Shown: positions 43,767 through 53,504, numbered from the stretch's first letter. The stretch is DNA of 64,000 nucleotides from Salipiger marinus (GCF_900100085.1 NZ_FNEJ01000008.1:62001-126000); one strand, 5' to 3'. Translations and numbers: made by a program. Notes: generated by a model not told the origin, from the sequence alone.

Positions 43767-44906
43767 ATGACCCTGCTGCATGACCTTCGCCTGATCCGCC
43801 GCCCCGTTGCCGCCTTTGCCGCCATCGGCGTGTGCTGGGGCGCCTTTGCGGGGGTGGTGCCCGCGCTGAAGCTGCAGGCGGGCATGTCGGACGGGGCGCT
43901 GGGGGCGGCCATGCTGGTGGCGACCTTCGGTGCGGTGGCCGCCATGTGGCTGGCACCGCAGGCCGAGGCCCGGCTGGGCCGTCAGGCCATGCCGGTCTTT
44001 GCGCTGCTGCTGGGGCTGGGGTTCTCGCTGCCGGGGCTGGCGGGATCCACCGCGCAGTTCGCGGCGGCGATGCTGGTCTGTGCCGCGGCGGCGGGCACGC
44101 TGGACGTGGCGATGAACACGCATCTGGCGGGGCTGGAGGCGCGGTCGGGCCGTCCGCTGATGAACCTTGCCCATGCCAGCTATTCGCTGGTCTATGCCGG
44201 GGCGGCGCTGGCGGCGGGGATCGCGCGCGGCGCGGGCCTGCCGGTCTGGGCGATCTTTCTGGGCGCGGGGGCGGTCACGCTGCTGCTGGCGCTGGCGACG
44301 CGCGGCGCCAAGGCCGCCGCCGAGCCCGAGACGGCCCCCGCCGGATCCGCCGCCGTGCCATGGCTGCTGGTGCTGCCCGCCGGTCTGGTGATCTGCGTGG
44401 GCTTTCTGTCGGAACAGGCGACAGAGGCTTGGTCGGCGCTGCATCTGGAACGCAATCTGGGCGCCGATGCGGTGGGCGGCGCGCTGGCGCCGACGCTGCT
44501 GGGGCTGACCATGGGCCTCGGGCGGCTGACCGGGCAGGGGCTGGTGCAGCGGCTGGATGTGGGCCGGGTCATGGCCGCAGGCGCCACGCTGGCGGCAGCG
44601 GGGGCCGTGCTGGCGGCGCTGGCGCCCACGGCGCTGATGGGCTGGGCGGGCTTTGCGGTGCTGGGGCTTGGCGTGTCGGTGCTGGCGCCCATGGGCTATG
44701 CGTGGCTGGGGGTGCGGCTGCAGCCTGCGGCCCGGGCGCGGGCGATTTCGCGCGCGACGGTGGTGGGCTATGCCGGGTTCTTCCTTGGCCCGCCGCTGAT
44801 GGGCGGCCTGTCGGAACTCTTTGGCCTGCGCGTGGCCTTTGGTGCGGTGGCGCTGCTGCTGCTGGTGCTGCCGCTGGTCCTGCTGCCTGTGATGGCGCGG
44901 CGCTAG
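43767..44906 (+). CDS. MFS transporter
   Basis: Major facilitator superfamily permease, 379 residues, with about twelve hydrophobic segments and little hydrophilic loop. The first half has GCLDVAMN-like [21 protein letters not shown], a pattern of the YbjJ/FucP-like sugar branch. The second half begins near residue 200 ([23 protein letters not shown]). The substrate is not determined. It is divergent from rplY with 168 bases between and has no clear Shine-Dalgarno. Confidence 0.88.
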   Translation: MTLLHDLRLIRRPVAAFAAIGVCWGAFAGVVPALKLQAGMSDGALGAAMLVATFGAVAAMWLAPQAEARLGRQAMPVFALLLGLGFSLPGLAGSTAQFAAAMLVCAAAAGTLDVAMNTHLAGLEARSGRPLMNLAHASYSLVYAGAALAAGIARGAGLPVWAIFLGAGAVTLLLALATRGAKAAAEPETAPAGSAAVPWLLVLPAGLVICVGFLSEQATEAWSALHLERNLGADAVGGALAPTLLGLTMGLGRLTGQGLVQRLDVGRVMAAGATLAAAGAVLAALAPTALMGWAGFAVLGLGVSVLAPMGYAWLGVRLQPAARARAISRATVVGYAGFFLGPPLMGGLSELFGLRVAFGAVALLLLVLPLVLLPVMARR

Positions 44907-44930
44907 GGCCGCGCCACCACTGGTTCCGGC

Positions 44931-46097
44931 TCAATCCTCCCAGTCGCCGGAAAACCCCTTGGGGATCATCAGAATGTCGCGGTCGACCGTGTCAAGCTGG
45001 GTGCGCCCGCACAGCGCCATGGAGGTATCAAGCTCCTTGTGGATCACCTCCAGCGCGCGGGTCACGCCCGCCTCGCCCATGGCGCCCAGCCCGTAGATAT
45101 AGGCGCGCCCGATCCAGCAGCCCTTGGCCCCCATGGCCACCGCTTTCAGCACATCCTGCCCCGAGCGCACGCCGCTATCAAGATGCACCTCGATGCGGTC
45201 GCCCACCGCGTCCATGATCGGCGCCAGCGCCCGGATCGAGCTCAGCGCCCCGTCCAGCTGCCGCCCGCCATGGTTGCTGACCACGATGGCATCGGCGCCG
45301 ACATTGCAGGCCTCCAGCGCGTCGCGCGGGTCGATGATGCCCTTGATGATCAGCGGGCCGTCCCACATGCGGCGGAATTCGCGGATGCGGTCCCAGTCCA
45401 GCGCCTGATCGAAGCTCTGCGCGGTCCATGTGGTCAGCGAGGACGGATCGTTCACGCCCTTGGCATGGCCCACGATATTGCCGAAGAACCGCCGCTTGGT
45501 CTGCAGCATCTCCAGGCCCCATGGCACCTTGGTCATCATGTTGGCCACGGATTTCGGCGTCAGCTTGGGCGGGGCGGACAGGCCGTTCTTCAGATCCTTG
45601 TGGCGCTGGCCCAGAATCTGCAGGTCGACCGTGATCACGGCGGCAGAGCATTTTGCCGCCTTCGCCCGGTCGAACAGGCGCTTCATGTAATCGTCGTCCT
45701 TCAGCGTGTAGACCTGCATCCAGAACGGCTTGTCGGTGTTTTCGGCCACATCCTCGATCGAACAGATCGACATGGTGGACAGGCAGTAGGGCACGCCGAA
45801 CCGGGCGGCGGCACGGGCGGCGAGGATCTCGCCATCGGCATGCTGCATCCCGGTCATGCCCACGGGGGCCAGCGCCACCGGCATCGCCACGTCCTGCCCG
45901 ATCATCCGGCTTTTGGTGGACCGCCCGGTCATGTCCATCGCCACCCGCTGCCGCAGGTAGAGCTTGCTGAAATCCGAGCAGTTCTCGCGGAAGGTCTGTT
46001 CGGTCCAGCTGCCCGATTCGCAGTAGTCGTAGAACATCTTCGGCACCCGGCGCCGGTACAGGCGCTTGAGGTCCGCGATTTCGGTGATTACGGGCAT
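44931..46097 (-). CDS. lldD: FMN-dependent L-lactate dehydrogenase (alpha-hydroxyacid oxidase family)
   Basis: TIM-barrel flavoenzyme of 388 residues oxidising L-lactate (or a related L-2-hydroxyacid) to the oxoacid at the inner membrane. Family patterns include IADLKRLYRRRVPKMFYDYCESG at the N-terminus, APVGMTGMQHADGE, ILGQRHKDLKNG, and the active-site segment AIVVSNHGGRQLD. The latter holds the catalytic His and substrate Arg; FMN contacts lie in DSGVRSGQDVLKAVAMGA. The start at 46097 gives the usual N-terminus. It is divergent from the ZIP transporter. Confidence 0.93.
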   Translation of the reverse strand: MPVITEIADLKRLYRRRVPKMFYDYCESGSWTEQTFRENCSDFSKLYLRQRVAMDMTGRSTKSRMIGQDVAMPVALAPVGMTGMQHADGEILAARAAARFGVPYCLSTMSICSIEDVAENTDKPFWMQVYTLKDDDYMKRLFDRAKAAKCSAAVITVDLQILGQRHKDLKNGLSAPPKLTPKSVANMMTKVPWGLEMLQTKRRFFGNIVGHAKGVNDPSSLTTWTAQSFDQALDWDRIREFRRMWDGPLIIKGIIDPRDALEACNVGADAIVVSNHGGRQLDGALSSIRALAPIMDAVGDRIEVHLDSGVRSGQDVLKAVAMGAKGCWIGRAYIYGLGAMGEAGVTRALEVIHKELDTSMALCGRTQLDTVDRDILMIPKGFSGDWED

Positions 46098-46221
46098 GTT
46101 TGGTCCGTCCTCCGCAATGTGGTCAGGATTCCTTACCGCCTGAGGCGCGGTGACGCAATGATCCGCGCTTGCCCCTGCGGCGTAAGCGGAGTCTGCTGCG
46201 GCAAAACAGGCAGGAGGCGGC

Positions 46222-46995
46222 ATGCTGGACATCCTCTGGGGCACAGGCGGCGGCGCGGTGGCGGCGCTGGCCACGACATTGGGCGCGCTGCCCGCCGTGG
46301 TGGGGCGGCGCATGTCGCAGGGCACGCAGGACATGATGCTGGGCTTTGCGGCGGGGGTGATGCTGTCGGCGGCCTATTTCTCGCTGATCCTGCCGGGGAT
46401 CGAGGTGGCCGAGGCGCGCAGCGGTTCGGTCTGGATCGCGGCGGGGATCGCGGCGGCGGGCATCGCACTGGGGGCGGCCTTTGTCGGCTGGCTGAATGCG
46501 TCGATCCCGCACGAGCATTTCCGCACCGGCCCCGAAGGGGGCGCGGATCAGGCAAAGCTTGCGCGGATCTGGCTTTTCGTGCTGGCCATCGCCATCCACA
46601 ACTTCCCCGAGGGCCTGTCCATCGGCGTGGCCTTCGGGCTGGACCGGGCCAATGGCATTTCGGTGATGACCGGGATTTCGCTGCAGGACATTCCCGAAGG
46701 GCTGGCCGTGGCGGTGGCGCTGGTGGGTCTGGGCTATTCCCGGCGCAAGGCGCTGGCCTATACCGCGCTGACCGGGATGGTCGAGGTGCTGGGGGCGTTT
46801 GTGGGGGTGATCGCGGTTTCGGTCAGCGCGGCGCTGCTGCCTTGGGGGCTGACCTTCGCGGCGGGGGCGATGCTCTATATCATCAGCCACGAGATCGTGC
46901 CCGAAACCCATCGCAACGGCCATCAGATGCGGGCGACCACGGGGCTGATCTTTGGCCTGATCCTGATGATGTTTCTGGACGTGACACTGGGCTAA
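46222..46995 (+). CDS. ZIP-family metal transporter
   Basis: Inner-membrane divalent-metal permease of 257 residues, eight membrane segments. The metal-binding helix IV motif is AIHNFPEGLSIGVAFG (near residue 126) and helix V has QDIPEGLAVAVALVG. Together they form the binuclear site of ZIP proteins. The His-rich cytoplasmic loop of many members is short here (IPHEHFRTG). Zn and Fe are both possible substrates. AGGAGG precedes the start. No Zur or Fur box was recognised upstream. Confidence 0.92.
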   Translation: MLDILWGTGGGAVAALATTLGALPAVVGRRMSQGTQDMMLGFAAGVMLSAAYFSLILPGIEVAEARSGSVWIAAGIAAAGIALGAAFVGWLNASIPHEHFRTGPEGGADQAKLARIWLFVLAIAIHNFPEGLSIGVAFGLDRANGISVMTGISLQDIPEGLAVAVALVGLGYSRRKALAYTALTGMVEVLGAFVGVIAVSVSAALLPWGLTFAAGAMLYIISHEIVPETHRNGHQMRATTGLIFGLILMMFLDVTLG

Positions 46996-47060
46996 GCGCG
47001 GTTCCCAACGGGTGCGCGCTCTGCTATGCGGGGCGCGTCCCGGTCCAAGGAGCAAAGCCC

Positions 47061-47978
47061 ATGGCACACAAGGTTTTTATCGACGGCGAGGCAGGCACCA
47101 CCGGCCTGCAGATCCGCGAGCGGCTGGAAGGCCGCGCCGACATCGCGCTGGTGCAGGTTGACCCTGCGCGCCGCAAGGATGCGGGCGCGCGCGCCGAGGC
47201 GCTGGCCGAGGCCGAGGTCGCCATCCTGTGCCTGCCCGACGATGCCGCGCGCGAGACCGTGGATCTGGCCCGGGCGCATGGCACCCGGATCATCGATGCC
47301 TCCACCGCGCATCGCGTCGCCGAAGGCTGGGTCTTCGGCTTTGCCGAAATGGCGCAAGGCCAGCGCGCGGCTATTGCCGGGGCGCAGTATGTGTCGAACC
47401 CCGGCTGCTGGTCCACCTGCGCCATCGCGCTGATCCGGCCACTGGTGGCGGCGGGGGTCATCGACGCGGGCCAGCCGCTGTCGATTTCCGGCGTGTCGGG
47501 CTATACCGGCGGCGGCAAGTCGATGATCGCGGAGTATGAATCCGGCGAGGCGTCGGGGTCGTTCCTTTATGCCGCGGCGCAGGGCCACAAGCACCTGCCG
47601 GAGATCCTCAAGCACGGGCTGCTGACGGCGCTGCCAAGCTTCGTGCCTTCGGTCGGCGCCTATGCGCAGGGCATGGCGGTGGCGCTGCATCTGCCCGCCC
47701 TTGGACCCGAGGGTTTCGCCCGCGCCGAGGCGGCGCTGCGCGCGGCCTATGAGGGCGAGCGTTTCGTGTCGGTGGTCGCGGCCTCCGAAAACGAGCCGCG
47801 CGTGATGCCGCAGCGGCTGAACGGCACCAACCGGCTGGATCTGTCGGTGCATGGCAATCCGGAGACCGGGTCGGCGGTGCTGCTCGCGGTGCTGGACAAT
47901 CTGGGCAAGGGCGCCTCTGGCGCTGCCGTGCAGAACCTCAACATCATGCTGGGCGTCGACGAGGGCGCCGGGCTGTGA
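47061..47978 (+). CDS. argC: N-acetyl-gamma-glutamyl-phosphate reductase (type 2)
   Basis: Arginine-biosynthesis enzyme of 305 residues, of the shorter class-2 ArgC. The NADP-binding N-terminus reads HKVFIDGEAGTTGLQIRERLEG. The catalytic Cys lies in VSNPGCWSTCAIALIRPL near residue 117, and the His region SFVPSVGAYAQGM and SGYTGGGKSMI are present. The start has AAGGAG upstream. It is not clustered with other arg genes here. Confidence 0.93.
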   Translation: MAHKVFIDGEAGTTGLQIRERLEGRADIALVQVDPARRKDAGARAEALAEAEVAILCLPDDAARETVDLARAHGTRIIDASTAHRVAEGWVFGFAEMAQGQRAAIAGAQYVSNPGCWSTCAIALIRPLVAAGVIDAGQPLSISGVSGYTGGGKSMIAEYESGEASGSFLYAAAQGHKHLPEILKHGLLTALPSFVPSVGAYAQGMAVALHLPALGPEGFARAEAALRAAYEGERFVSVVAASENEPRVMPQRLNGTNRLDLSVHGNPETGSAVLLAVLDNLGKGASGAAVQNLNIMLGVDEGAGL

Positions 47979-47989
47979 CAGCAGGGGCG

Positions 47990-48008
47990 GGCGCCGGATC
48001 CCGGCGCC
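47990..48008. terminator. Hairpin between convergent argC and isomerase genes
   Basis: Eight-pair stem GGCGCCGG/CCGGCGCC with a 3-base loop, 11 bases after the argC stop. It is followed on neither strand by a T-run. Confidence 0.45.
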
Positions 48009-48020
48009 TGCCCATGCCGC

Positions 48021-48839
48021 CTATCGGGCGAGGCCCTGCGCCTCCAGCCAGTCGCGCGAGGGCAGGATGCCCGCCGCATCGCGCAGTTCCATGATCAGAC
48101 GCGGGCGCGAGGTGAGCGGGGCGAGGGCCGCAAACACCGCGTGCCAGTTCACCGTGCCCTGACCGATGGCCCAGTGCCGGTCGGCATAGCCATCGGCATC
48201 CTGCAGGTGGATGTGCCGCAGCCGGTTGCCCGCGCGGTGCACGTAATAATCCACGGGCGGTGCGCCGGTGCTGCCATGGGCGTACTGCGCGTGGCCTGTG
48301 TCGATGGACACCGCCACGGCGGGGCTGCTGAAGCTGTCGGCCAGCAGGCAGCGGGCATCGGGATCCTTGTCCTCGATATTCTCCAGCACCATGGTCACGC
48401 CCGCATCTTCGGCCTGCGCGATCACCGGATCCAGCGTGTCATGCACCAGCGCCACCATGCGGTCGCGGGCATCGGGATAATTGTCGAGGTTGTTGTAATC
48501 CCATGTGCTGTAGGGGCTGTGGATGACCATCTGCGTGGCGCCAAGCGCGGCGCAGACCGACAGGCCCTGACCCATGCGCCGGGTCACCAGCGCGCGCAGG
48601 TCGGGATCGGGATTGGCAAGGGACAGGCCCCAGAACGGCCCGTGGATGCCAAGCCGTCCTTCATAGCCGTCCAGCAGGCTGCGGGCGCGGTCCACCTGCG
48701 GCTGCCAGTCGCCGTTCAGCACCTCGGCATCGATAAAATCCTGCAGTTCCAGATCGCGGTGATCGGCAAGGATCCAGTCGCGCAGGCTGTCCAGCGTGTC
48801 GAGCGGCATCGCCGCTCCCAGCAGGGGAAGGTCGGTCAT
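48021..48839 (-). CDS. Sugar phosphate isomerase/epimerase-like TIM-barrel protein
   Basis: Protein of 272 residues of the xylose-isomerase-like TIM-barrel superfamily. Metal-site residues are plausible in TMVLENIEDKDPDARCL (Glu), SIDTGHAQYAHG (Asp and His) and RHIHLQDADGYADRHW (His and Asp), with a final Glu in LIMELRDA. Members isomerise or epimerise sugars, inositols or hydroxypyruvate. The substrate cannot be assigned. The start at 48839 has GGAG upstream. It is convergent with argC and 82 bases from the opposite end of trpA. Confidence 0.87.
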   Translation of the reverse strand: MTDLPLLGAAMPLDTLDSLRDWILADHRDLELQDFIDAEVLNGDWQPQVDRARSLLDGYEGRLGIHGPFWGLSLANPDPDLRALVTRRMGQGLSVCAALGATQMVIHSPYSTWDYNNLDNYPDARDRMVALVHDTLDPVIAQAEDAGVTMVLENIEDKDPDARCLLADSFSSPAVAVSIDTGHAQYAHGSTGAPPVDYYVHRAGNRLRHIHLQDADGYADRHWAIGQGTVNWHAVFAALAPLTSRPRLIMELRDAAGILPSRDWLEAQGLAR

Positions 48840-48921
48840 GGCGGAGGCTCCTGTGTCGGGTGCAGTGGGCATGTCTGCCCGCGCAGCTACCCGCCACGGA
48901 TGACACCGCCATGACAGCGGG

Positions 48922-49713
48922 TCAGGCGCGGTGCGCGCCGTCCGACAGCGATTTCACGAAGGCCAGCACCTCGTCCACCGGCTTGCCCGAGGCGATGGCG
49001 CCGACGATGGCCGAGCCCACCACGCAGCCATCCGCGACCGAGGCGATGGCCTCTGCCGTCTCGGGGGTGCGCACGCCGAAGCCCACGATGATCGGCAGGT
49101 CGGTCTGCGCCTTGATCCGCGCCACTTCGGGGGCGACATCGCCCGCCTCCGCCGCCGCAGCCCCGGTGATCCCGGTGATGGAGACGTAATAGACAAAGCC
49201 CGAGGTGTTCTGCAGCACCTTGGGCAGGCGCTTGTCATCGGTGGTGGGGGTGGCGAGCCGGATGAAGTTCAGTCCGGCCTTCTGCGCGGGGATGCACAGT
49301 TCGTCATCCTCTTCGGGGGGCAGGTCGACCACGATCAGCCCGTCGATCCCCGCCTCGCGCGCATCGGCCAGAAACTTGTCGACGCCGCGGCTGTAGATCG
49401 GGTTGTAATAGCCCATCAGCACGATGGGGGTGGTGTCGTCGCCCGCGCGAAAATCCCGCACCAGCTGCAGCGTGCGCTCCAGCGTCATGCCGCCCGCCAG
49501 CGCGCGCTGTCCGGCAAGCTGGATGGTTTCGCCATCCGCCATGGGATCGGTGAAGGGCAGGCCCAGTTCGATGATGTCGACCCCGGCGCCGGGCAGGCCT
49601 TTGACCACCGCCAGCGAGGCGTCATAGTCGGGATCCCCCGCCATCACATAGGACACGAAAGCCTTTTTCCCCGCAGCGCGGAGGTCGGCGAATTTGGCGT
49701 CGATGCGAGTCAT
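48922..49713 (-). CDS. trpA: Tryptophan synthase alpha chain
   Basis: Cleaves indole-3-glycerol phosphate to indole; 263 residues. The catalytic Glu lies in [23 protein letters not shown] (near residue 49) and the Asp in [11 protein letters not shown]. The phosphate-binding [27 protein letters not shown] is near the C-terminus. It is on the opposite strand to trpB and 7.6 kb away, with unrelated genes between, unlike the usual adjacent trpBA. Confidence 0.97.
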   Translation of the reverse strand: MTRIDAKFADLRAAGKKAFVSYVMAGDPDYDASLAVVKGLPGAGVDIIELGLPFTDPMADGETIQLAGQRALAGGMTLERTLQLVRDFRAGDDTTPIVLMGYYNPIYSRGVDKFLADAREAGIDGLIVVDLPPEEDDELCIPAQKAGLNFIRLATPTTDDKRLPKVLQNTSGFVYYVSITGITGAAAAEAGDVAPEVARIKAQTDLPIIVGFGVRTPETAEAIASVADGCVVGSAIVGAIASGKPVDEVLAFVKSLSDGAHRA

Positions 49714-49796
49714 GGCGTCCCTTTCCCTTGGTCCCGGTCGGTCTGCCGGAACGGCGGGGGAAAATCAATCCGTGACAGGCGCTGCGGCGCGGGTGG

Positions 49797-50414
49797 TCAA
49801 AGATGCGTGGCGAGCCAGTCCTGCACCGGGTCAAGCCGGGCATAGGCCTCAAGCAGCGCCGCCACCGGATCGGCGTCCAGCGCCTCCTCCAGCCCGTCGA
49901 TCCAGACCACCAGCCCGACGCGATCCGCCAGCGGCCCGCCGGAGGAGTCGCGGTCCAGCGGCGGCGCGGGGCGCAGCCCGGAGGCTGCCAGCCGGTCCAG
50001 CAGATCCGCGCCCGCAGGCCCCGCCACCGCCCGCGCCCATGCGGCGCGCTGGCCGGGATCAAAGGACATGATGCCCGCCCCGGCGGTGGCGTAATCGAGC
50101 GCCAGCCCGAAAAACCACGCCCGCCCGTCACCTGCGGACCAGAGCGCGTGCAGATGGGTGTGATAGGGGGTCTTGTCCTCGCTGTGGCGCACATCGCGAT
50201 GCGGGCGGAACAGCTTGGCGCGCAGCGCCTCGCCGCGCCGCGCCTCAAGCTGGGGGGTGACCTGTTCGATCAGACGCTCCGCGGGGCGCTTCACCTCCGC
50301 GTCATAACGGCCCTTCTGGGCGCGGAACCAGCCGCGGTCGTTATGGTCTGCCAGATCGGCAAGAAAGGCGCGCCCCCGAGAGGCGAATCCGGTCAGGTCG
50401 ATCTTGCTGGGCAT
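49797..50414 (-). CDS. DUF2461-family protein
   Basis: Protein of 205 residues from a conserved family with no established function. Family patterns are FLADLADHNDRGWFRAQKGRYDAEVKRPAERLIEQV near the N-terminus, and FRPHRDVRHSEDKTPYHTHLHALW, which has conserved Arg, Asp, Lys and His. There is no signal peptide or membrane helix. An ATG at 50414 with GGGAG upstream is preferred to the adjacent TTG. Confidence 0.88.
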   Translation of the reverse strand: MPSKIDLTGFASRGRAFLADLADHNDRGWFRAQKGRYDAEVKRPAERLIEQVTPQLEARRGEALRAKLFRPHRDVRHSEDKTPYHTHLHALWSAGDGRAWFFGLALDYATAGAGIMSFDPGQRAAWARAVAGPAGADLLDRLAASGLRPAPPLDRDSSGGPLADRVGLVVWIDGLEEALDADPVAALLEAYARLDPVQDWLATHL

Positions 50415-50484
50415 CAACGTCTCCCGATCTTATGCGTGGTGACGCAGACCTAGCGCGAACCCGCCGAAAGTCGCGTGCTCCCGC

Positions 50485-50512
50485 TTGCCCCCTGCGCGAA
50501 ACCGGGTAGGGT
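50485..50512 (+). promoter_or_regulatory. Promoter giving an almost leaderless DUF1007/NicO transcript
   Basis: TTGCCC (50485-50490), 16-base spacer, TAGGGT (50507-50512), only 8 bases before the ATG at 50521. Transcription would start within a few bases of the start codon. No Shine-Dalgarno is present. Confidence 0.45.
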
Positions 50513-50520
50513 CCGCCGTC

Positions 50521-51153
50521 ATGACACGCCTGACCGCCTTTCTGCTGGCCCTGCTGCCCGCCCTTCCGGCAGGCGCCCATCCGCATGTCTTCGCCGATGT
50601 GGGGCTGGCGCTGACGCTGGATGCGCGCGACCGTGTCGTGTCGGTGGACGTGACATGGCGCTATGACGATTTCTTCTCGCTGCTGATCCTCGAGGATATG
50701 GGGCTTGATCCCGATGGCGACGGGGTGCTGACCGGGGCGGAACTGGACCAGCTGGCGCGCTTCGATCTCGACAACTGGTATGAGGGATTCGAGGGCGACC
50801 TTTACCTGTATTCCGGCGGCAAGAAGCTGGATCTGGGCGCGCCCGATTTCGTGGACGTGCGCATGGTGGGCGGACAGATCGAATCCGTGCACCGCCGCAG
50901 CGTCGATCCCGCCCCCGCCGACGGGCTGGTGATCCGGCCTTACGATCCCACCTATTACATCGCCTTCACCGCAAACCTGCCTGTCACGCTGCCCGACCGC
51001 TGCAGCGCCCGCGTGACCAAGCCCGATCTCGACGCGGCGGACCGCGCCCTGCAGGCCGAGCTTGCCAAGGTGCCCGAGGACCAGTTCGAGGTCATCGAGA
51101 TGGGCGAGACCTTCGCCGACCGGATCGACGTGACATGCGCGCCCTTGCCCTGA
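50521..51153 (+). CDS. DUF1007-family periplasmic protein of a Ni/Co transport pair
   Basis: Exported protein of 210 residues. The signal peptide covers about residues 1-19 ([18 protein letters not shown]) and the mature protein begins [10 protein letters not shown], the family hallmark. [16 protein letters not shown] near residue 63 resembles an EF-hand loop. Two Cys near residues 160 and 207 could form a disulfide. It overlaps the NicO gene by 19 bases, as DUF1007 genes commonly do, so it is probably an accessory metal-binding subunit. Confidence 0.9.
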   Translation: MTRLTAFLLALLPALPAGAHPHVFADVGLALTLDARDRVVSVDVTWRYDDFFSLLILEDMGLDPDGDGVLTGAELDQLARFDLDNWYEGFEGDLYLYSGGKKLDLGAPDFVDVRMVGGQIESVHRRSVDPAPADGLVIRPYDPTYYIAFTANLPVTLPDRCSARVTKPDLDAADRALQAELAKVPEDQFEVIEMGETFADRIDVTCAPLP

Positions 51154-52067
51154 CCGGCGCCGCGCTGGTGCTGGCGCTGGCGGTCTGGCTCTGGGGGTTT
51201 GGCGGCGAGGCGCAGGTGGTGCAGGCCGCTGCCGAAGGCCAGCGTTCGGCGCAGCAGGCCATGGCGCGCGGGCTGCGCGCGCTGCGGGCGGGCGAGCCGG
51301 GGGCACTGCTGGCGCTGATGGGGGTGTGTTTCGCCTATGGCTTCTTTCACGCGGTGGGGCCGGGGCATGGCAAGCTGCTGATCGGCGGCTACGGGCTGGC
51401 GCGGCGCGTGGCGCTGGGGCGGCTGTCGCTGCTGGCGCTGGTTTCCAGCCTTGCGCAATCCGCCGCCGCCGTGCTGCTGGTCTATGCCGGGGTCTGGATC
51501 CTCGGCTGGAGCCGCGAGCAGATGACCGGCGCCGCCGAAGCGGTGTTCGAGCCCGCCAGCTACGCCGCCATTGCCGCCATCGGGCTGTGGCTGGTCTGGC
51601 GCGGCGGGCGCAGGCTGTGGCAGGCTTTGCGCTCCGCCCCGGCCCATGACGCCCACCACCACCACCACCACCACCACCACCACGCCCATGATCCCGCCAC
51701 CTGTGCGCAATGCGGCCATGCCCATGGCCCCAGCCCGGAACAGGCGGCGCAGGTGCACAGCCTGCGCGACGGGCTGCTGCTGGTGGGGGCCATCGCGATC
51801 CGGCCCTGCACCGGCGCGCTGTTCCTGCTGATCCTGACATGGCGCATGGGGATCGATGCGGCGGGCATCCTTGGCGCCTTCGCCATGGGGCTTGGCACCG
51901 CCTCGGTGACGCTGGCGGTGGCGCTGGCCTCGGTCACGCTGCGCGAAGGCGCACTGACCCGGCTGGCCTCCGGTCCCGGCGCGCCGCGCGCTCTGGCGGC
52001 GATAGAGGCCGGGGCGGGTATTCTGGTCACTGTGCTCGCCTCTCAGTTGCTGCTGCGCGCGCTCTGA
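51135..52067 (+). CDS. NicO/RcnA-type nickel-cobalt transporter with ten-His loop
   Basis: Inner-membrane transporter of 310 residues. The N-terminal half contains the [16 protein letters not shown] motif near residue 71. A cytoplasmic or periplasmic loop near residue 175 has ten consecutive His residues flanked by HDA and AHD, followed by CAQCGHAHG. The second half has [16 protein letters not shown]. These features match RcnA-like efflux or NicO uptake proteins. The His loop suggests metal buffering. With the DUF1007 protein it forms one operon. Confidence 0.92.
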   Translation: MRALALTGAALVLALAVWLWGFGGEAQVVQAAAEGQRSAQQAMARGLRALRAGEPGALLALMGVCFAYGFFHAVGPGHGKLLIGGYGLARRVALGRLSLLALVSSLAQSAAAVLLVYAGVWILGWSREQMTGAAEAVFEPASYAAIAAIGLWLVWRGGRRLWQALRSAPAHDAHHHHHHHHHHAHDPATCAQCGHAHGPSPEQAAQVHSLRDGLLLVGAIAIRPCTGALFLLILTWRMGIDAAGILGAFAMGLGTASVTLAVALASVTLREGALTRLASGPGAPRALAAIEAGAGILVTVLASQLLLRAL

Positions 52068-52069
52068 TC

Positions 52070-52098
52070 TTGCCTCTGCCGCAGGCTCCGCCTAAAGC
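52070..52098 (+). promoter_or_regulatory. Promoter placing transcription start at the MATE start codon
   Basis: TTGCCT (52070-52075), 17-base spacer and TAAAGC (52093-52098). The start codon at 52105 lies 7 bases after the -10, so the transcript would be leaderless. No Shine-Dalgarno is seen. Confidence 0.45.
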
Positions 52099-52104
52099 CC
52101 GATT

Positions 52105-53466
52105 ATGACCCAGTCGATGACCTATTCTGCCCATTTCCGCGCCGTTCTGGTAATGGGCCTGCCGCTGATCGGTGGCCATCTGGCGCAGCTCACCATCGGG
52201 CTGACCGACACGCTGATGATGGGGCGCTATGGCGTGCCGGAACTGGCGGCGCTGACGCTCGCCTCCACGCTGTTCATGGTGCTGTTTCTCTTCGGCTCGG
52301 GATTCGCCTTCGCGGTCATGCCCATGGTGGCGCAGTTCGCGGCGCAGGGCGATCTGACCCATATCCGCCGCGCCACCCGCATGGGGCTGTGGCTGTCCAC
52401 CGCGTTTTTCCTGCTGTGCCTGCCGCTGTTCTGGTGGTCGGGCACGCTGCTGCAGGCGCTGGGGCAGACGCCGCAGGTGGCGCTGGACGCGCAGCTTTAC
52501 CTGCGGATCGCAGGCGTGGGGCTGCTGCCCGCGCTGGGGGTCATGGTGTTCAAAAGCTACCTTGCAGCGCTGGAACATACCCGCGCCGTGCTCTGGCTGA
52601 CCGTGCTGGCCGCCATCATCAACGCCGTCGCCAATTACGCGCTGATCTTCGGGGAATGGGGCGCGCCGGAGCTGGGCATCCGCGGCGCGGCGCTGGCCTC
52701 GGTCGCGGCGCATCTCAGCGCGCTGGCGGGGGTCATTGTCTATGCGCGGATGAAGCTGCCGCAATACCCGCTCTGGCAGCGCTTCTGGCGCCCCGATACC
52801 GAAATGCTGCGCGAGGTTTTCGCGCTGGGCTGGCCCATCGGCCTCACCACGCTGGCCGAGGTGGGGCTGTTTGCCGCCACCGCCGTGCTGATGGGCTGGA
52901 TCGGCACCGTGCCGCTGGCCGCACATGGCATCGCGCTGCAGCTGTCGGCGGCCACCTTCATGGTGCATCTGGGCTTTTCCAACGTGGCCACGGTGCGGGC
53001 CGGGCAGGCGCGCGGGCGCGGCGATGTCACCTATCTGGTGCGCGGATCATGGGCGGTGCTGGCGCTGTCCGGCGTCGCGGTCATCGCCACCATCGCCGCC
53101 TTCCTGCTGATCCCGGAGCCGCTGCTGGCCCTGTTCCTGTCCCCCGACGAGCCGCAGCGCGAGGCGATCCTGCGGCTGGGCAGCCAGCTTCTGATCGTGG
53201 CGGCGGCGTTCCAGCTGGTGGATGCGGCGCAGGTGGTGGTGCTGGGCCTGCTGCGCGGGCTGCAGGACACGCGGGTGCCGATGCTGATCGCGGGCTTCTC
53301 CTACTGGGGGCTGGGCCTGCCGGTGGCGCTGGGTCTGGGCTTCTGGGCAGACTGGGGCGCTGTCGGCATCTGGTCGGGTCTGGTGATCGGGCTCGGCATG
53401 GCGGCACTGCTGCTCCTGCGCCGCTTCTGGGCGCGCGCCGTGCCCGCGATGGCGCAGCCGGGCTGA
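52105..53466 (+). CDS. MATE-family efflux transporter (NorM-type)
   Basis: Multidrug antiporter of 453 residues with twelve membrane segments. Signatures are LVMGLPLIGGHLAQLTIGLTDTLMMGRYG at the N-terminus and the second-half repeat ALGWPIGLTTLAEVGLFAATAVLMGWIG. It belongs to the NorM branch, so it is not a close duplicate of the DinF-type pump at 38679. It has no ribosome-binding site (see the adjacent promoter). It precedes ychF by 66 bases but that gene has its own promoter. Confidence 0.92.
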   Translation: MTQSMTYSAHFRAVLVMGLPLIGGHLAQLTIGLTDTLMMGRYGVPELAALTLASTLFMVLFLFGSGFAFAVMPMVAQFAAQGDLTHIRRATRMGLWLSTAFFLLCLPLFWWSGTLLQALGQTPQVALDAQLYLRIAGVGLLPALGVMVFKSYLAALEHTRAVLWLTVLAAIINAVANYALIFGEWGAPELGIRGAALASVAAHLSALAGVIVYARMKLPQYPLWQRFWRPDTEMLREVFALGWPIGLTTLAEVGLFAATAVLMGWIGTVPLAAHGIALQLSAATFMVHLGFSNVATVRAGQARGRGDVTYLVRGSWAVLALSGVAVIATIAAFLLIPEPLLALFLSPDEPQREAILRLGSQLLIVAAAFQLVDAAQVVVLGLLRGLQDTRVPMLIAGFSYWGLGLPVALGLGFWADWGAVGIWSGLVIGLGMAALLLLRRFWARAVPAMAQPG

Positions 53467-53475
53467 GCCGCCATC

Positions 53476-53504
53476 TTGCGCTTGGCCCCCGCTCTGCCTA
53501 GAAG
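53476..53504 (+). promoter_or_regulatory. Candidate ychF promoter
   Basis: TTGCGC (53476-53481), 17-base spacer, TAGAAG (53499-53504), 28 bases before the ATG. A GGAAAGGA Shine-Dalgarno follows. Confidence 0.45.

Noticed and set aside
51651-51689. Ten-His run as a cloning tag artefact
   Set aside because: It lies inside a NicO/RcnA-family protein, where His-rich loops are normal, and is flanked by natural HDA/AHD and Cys-His residues.
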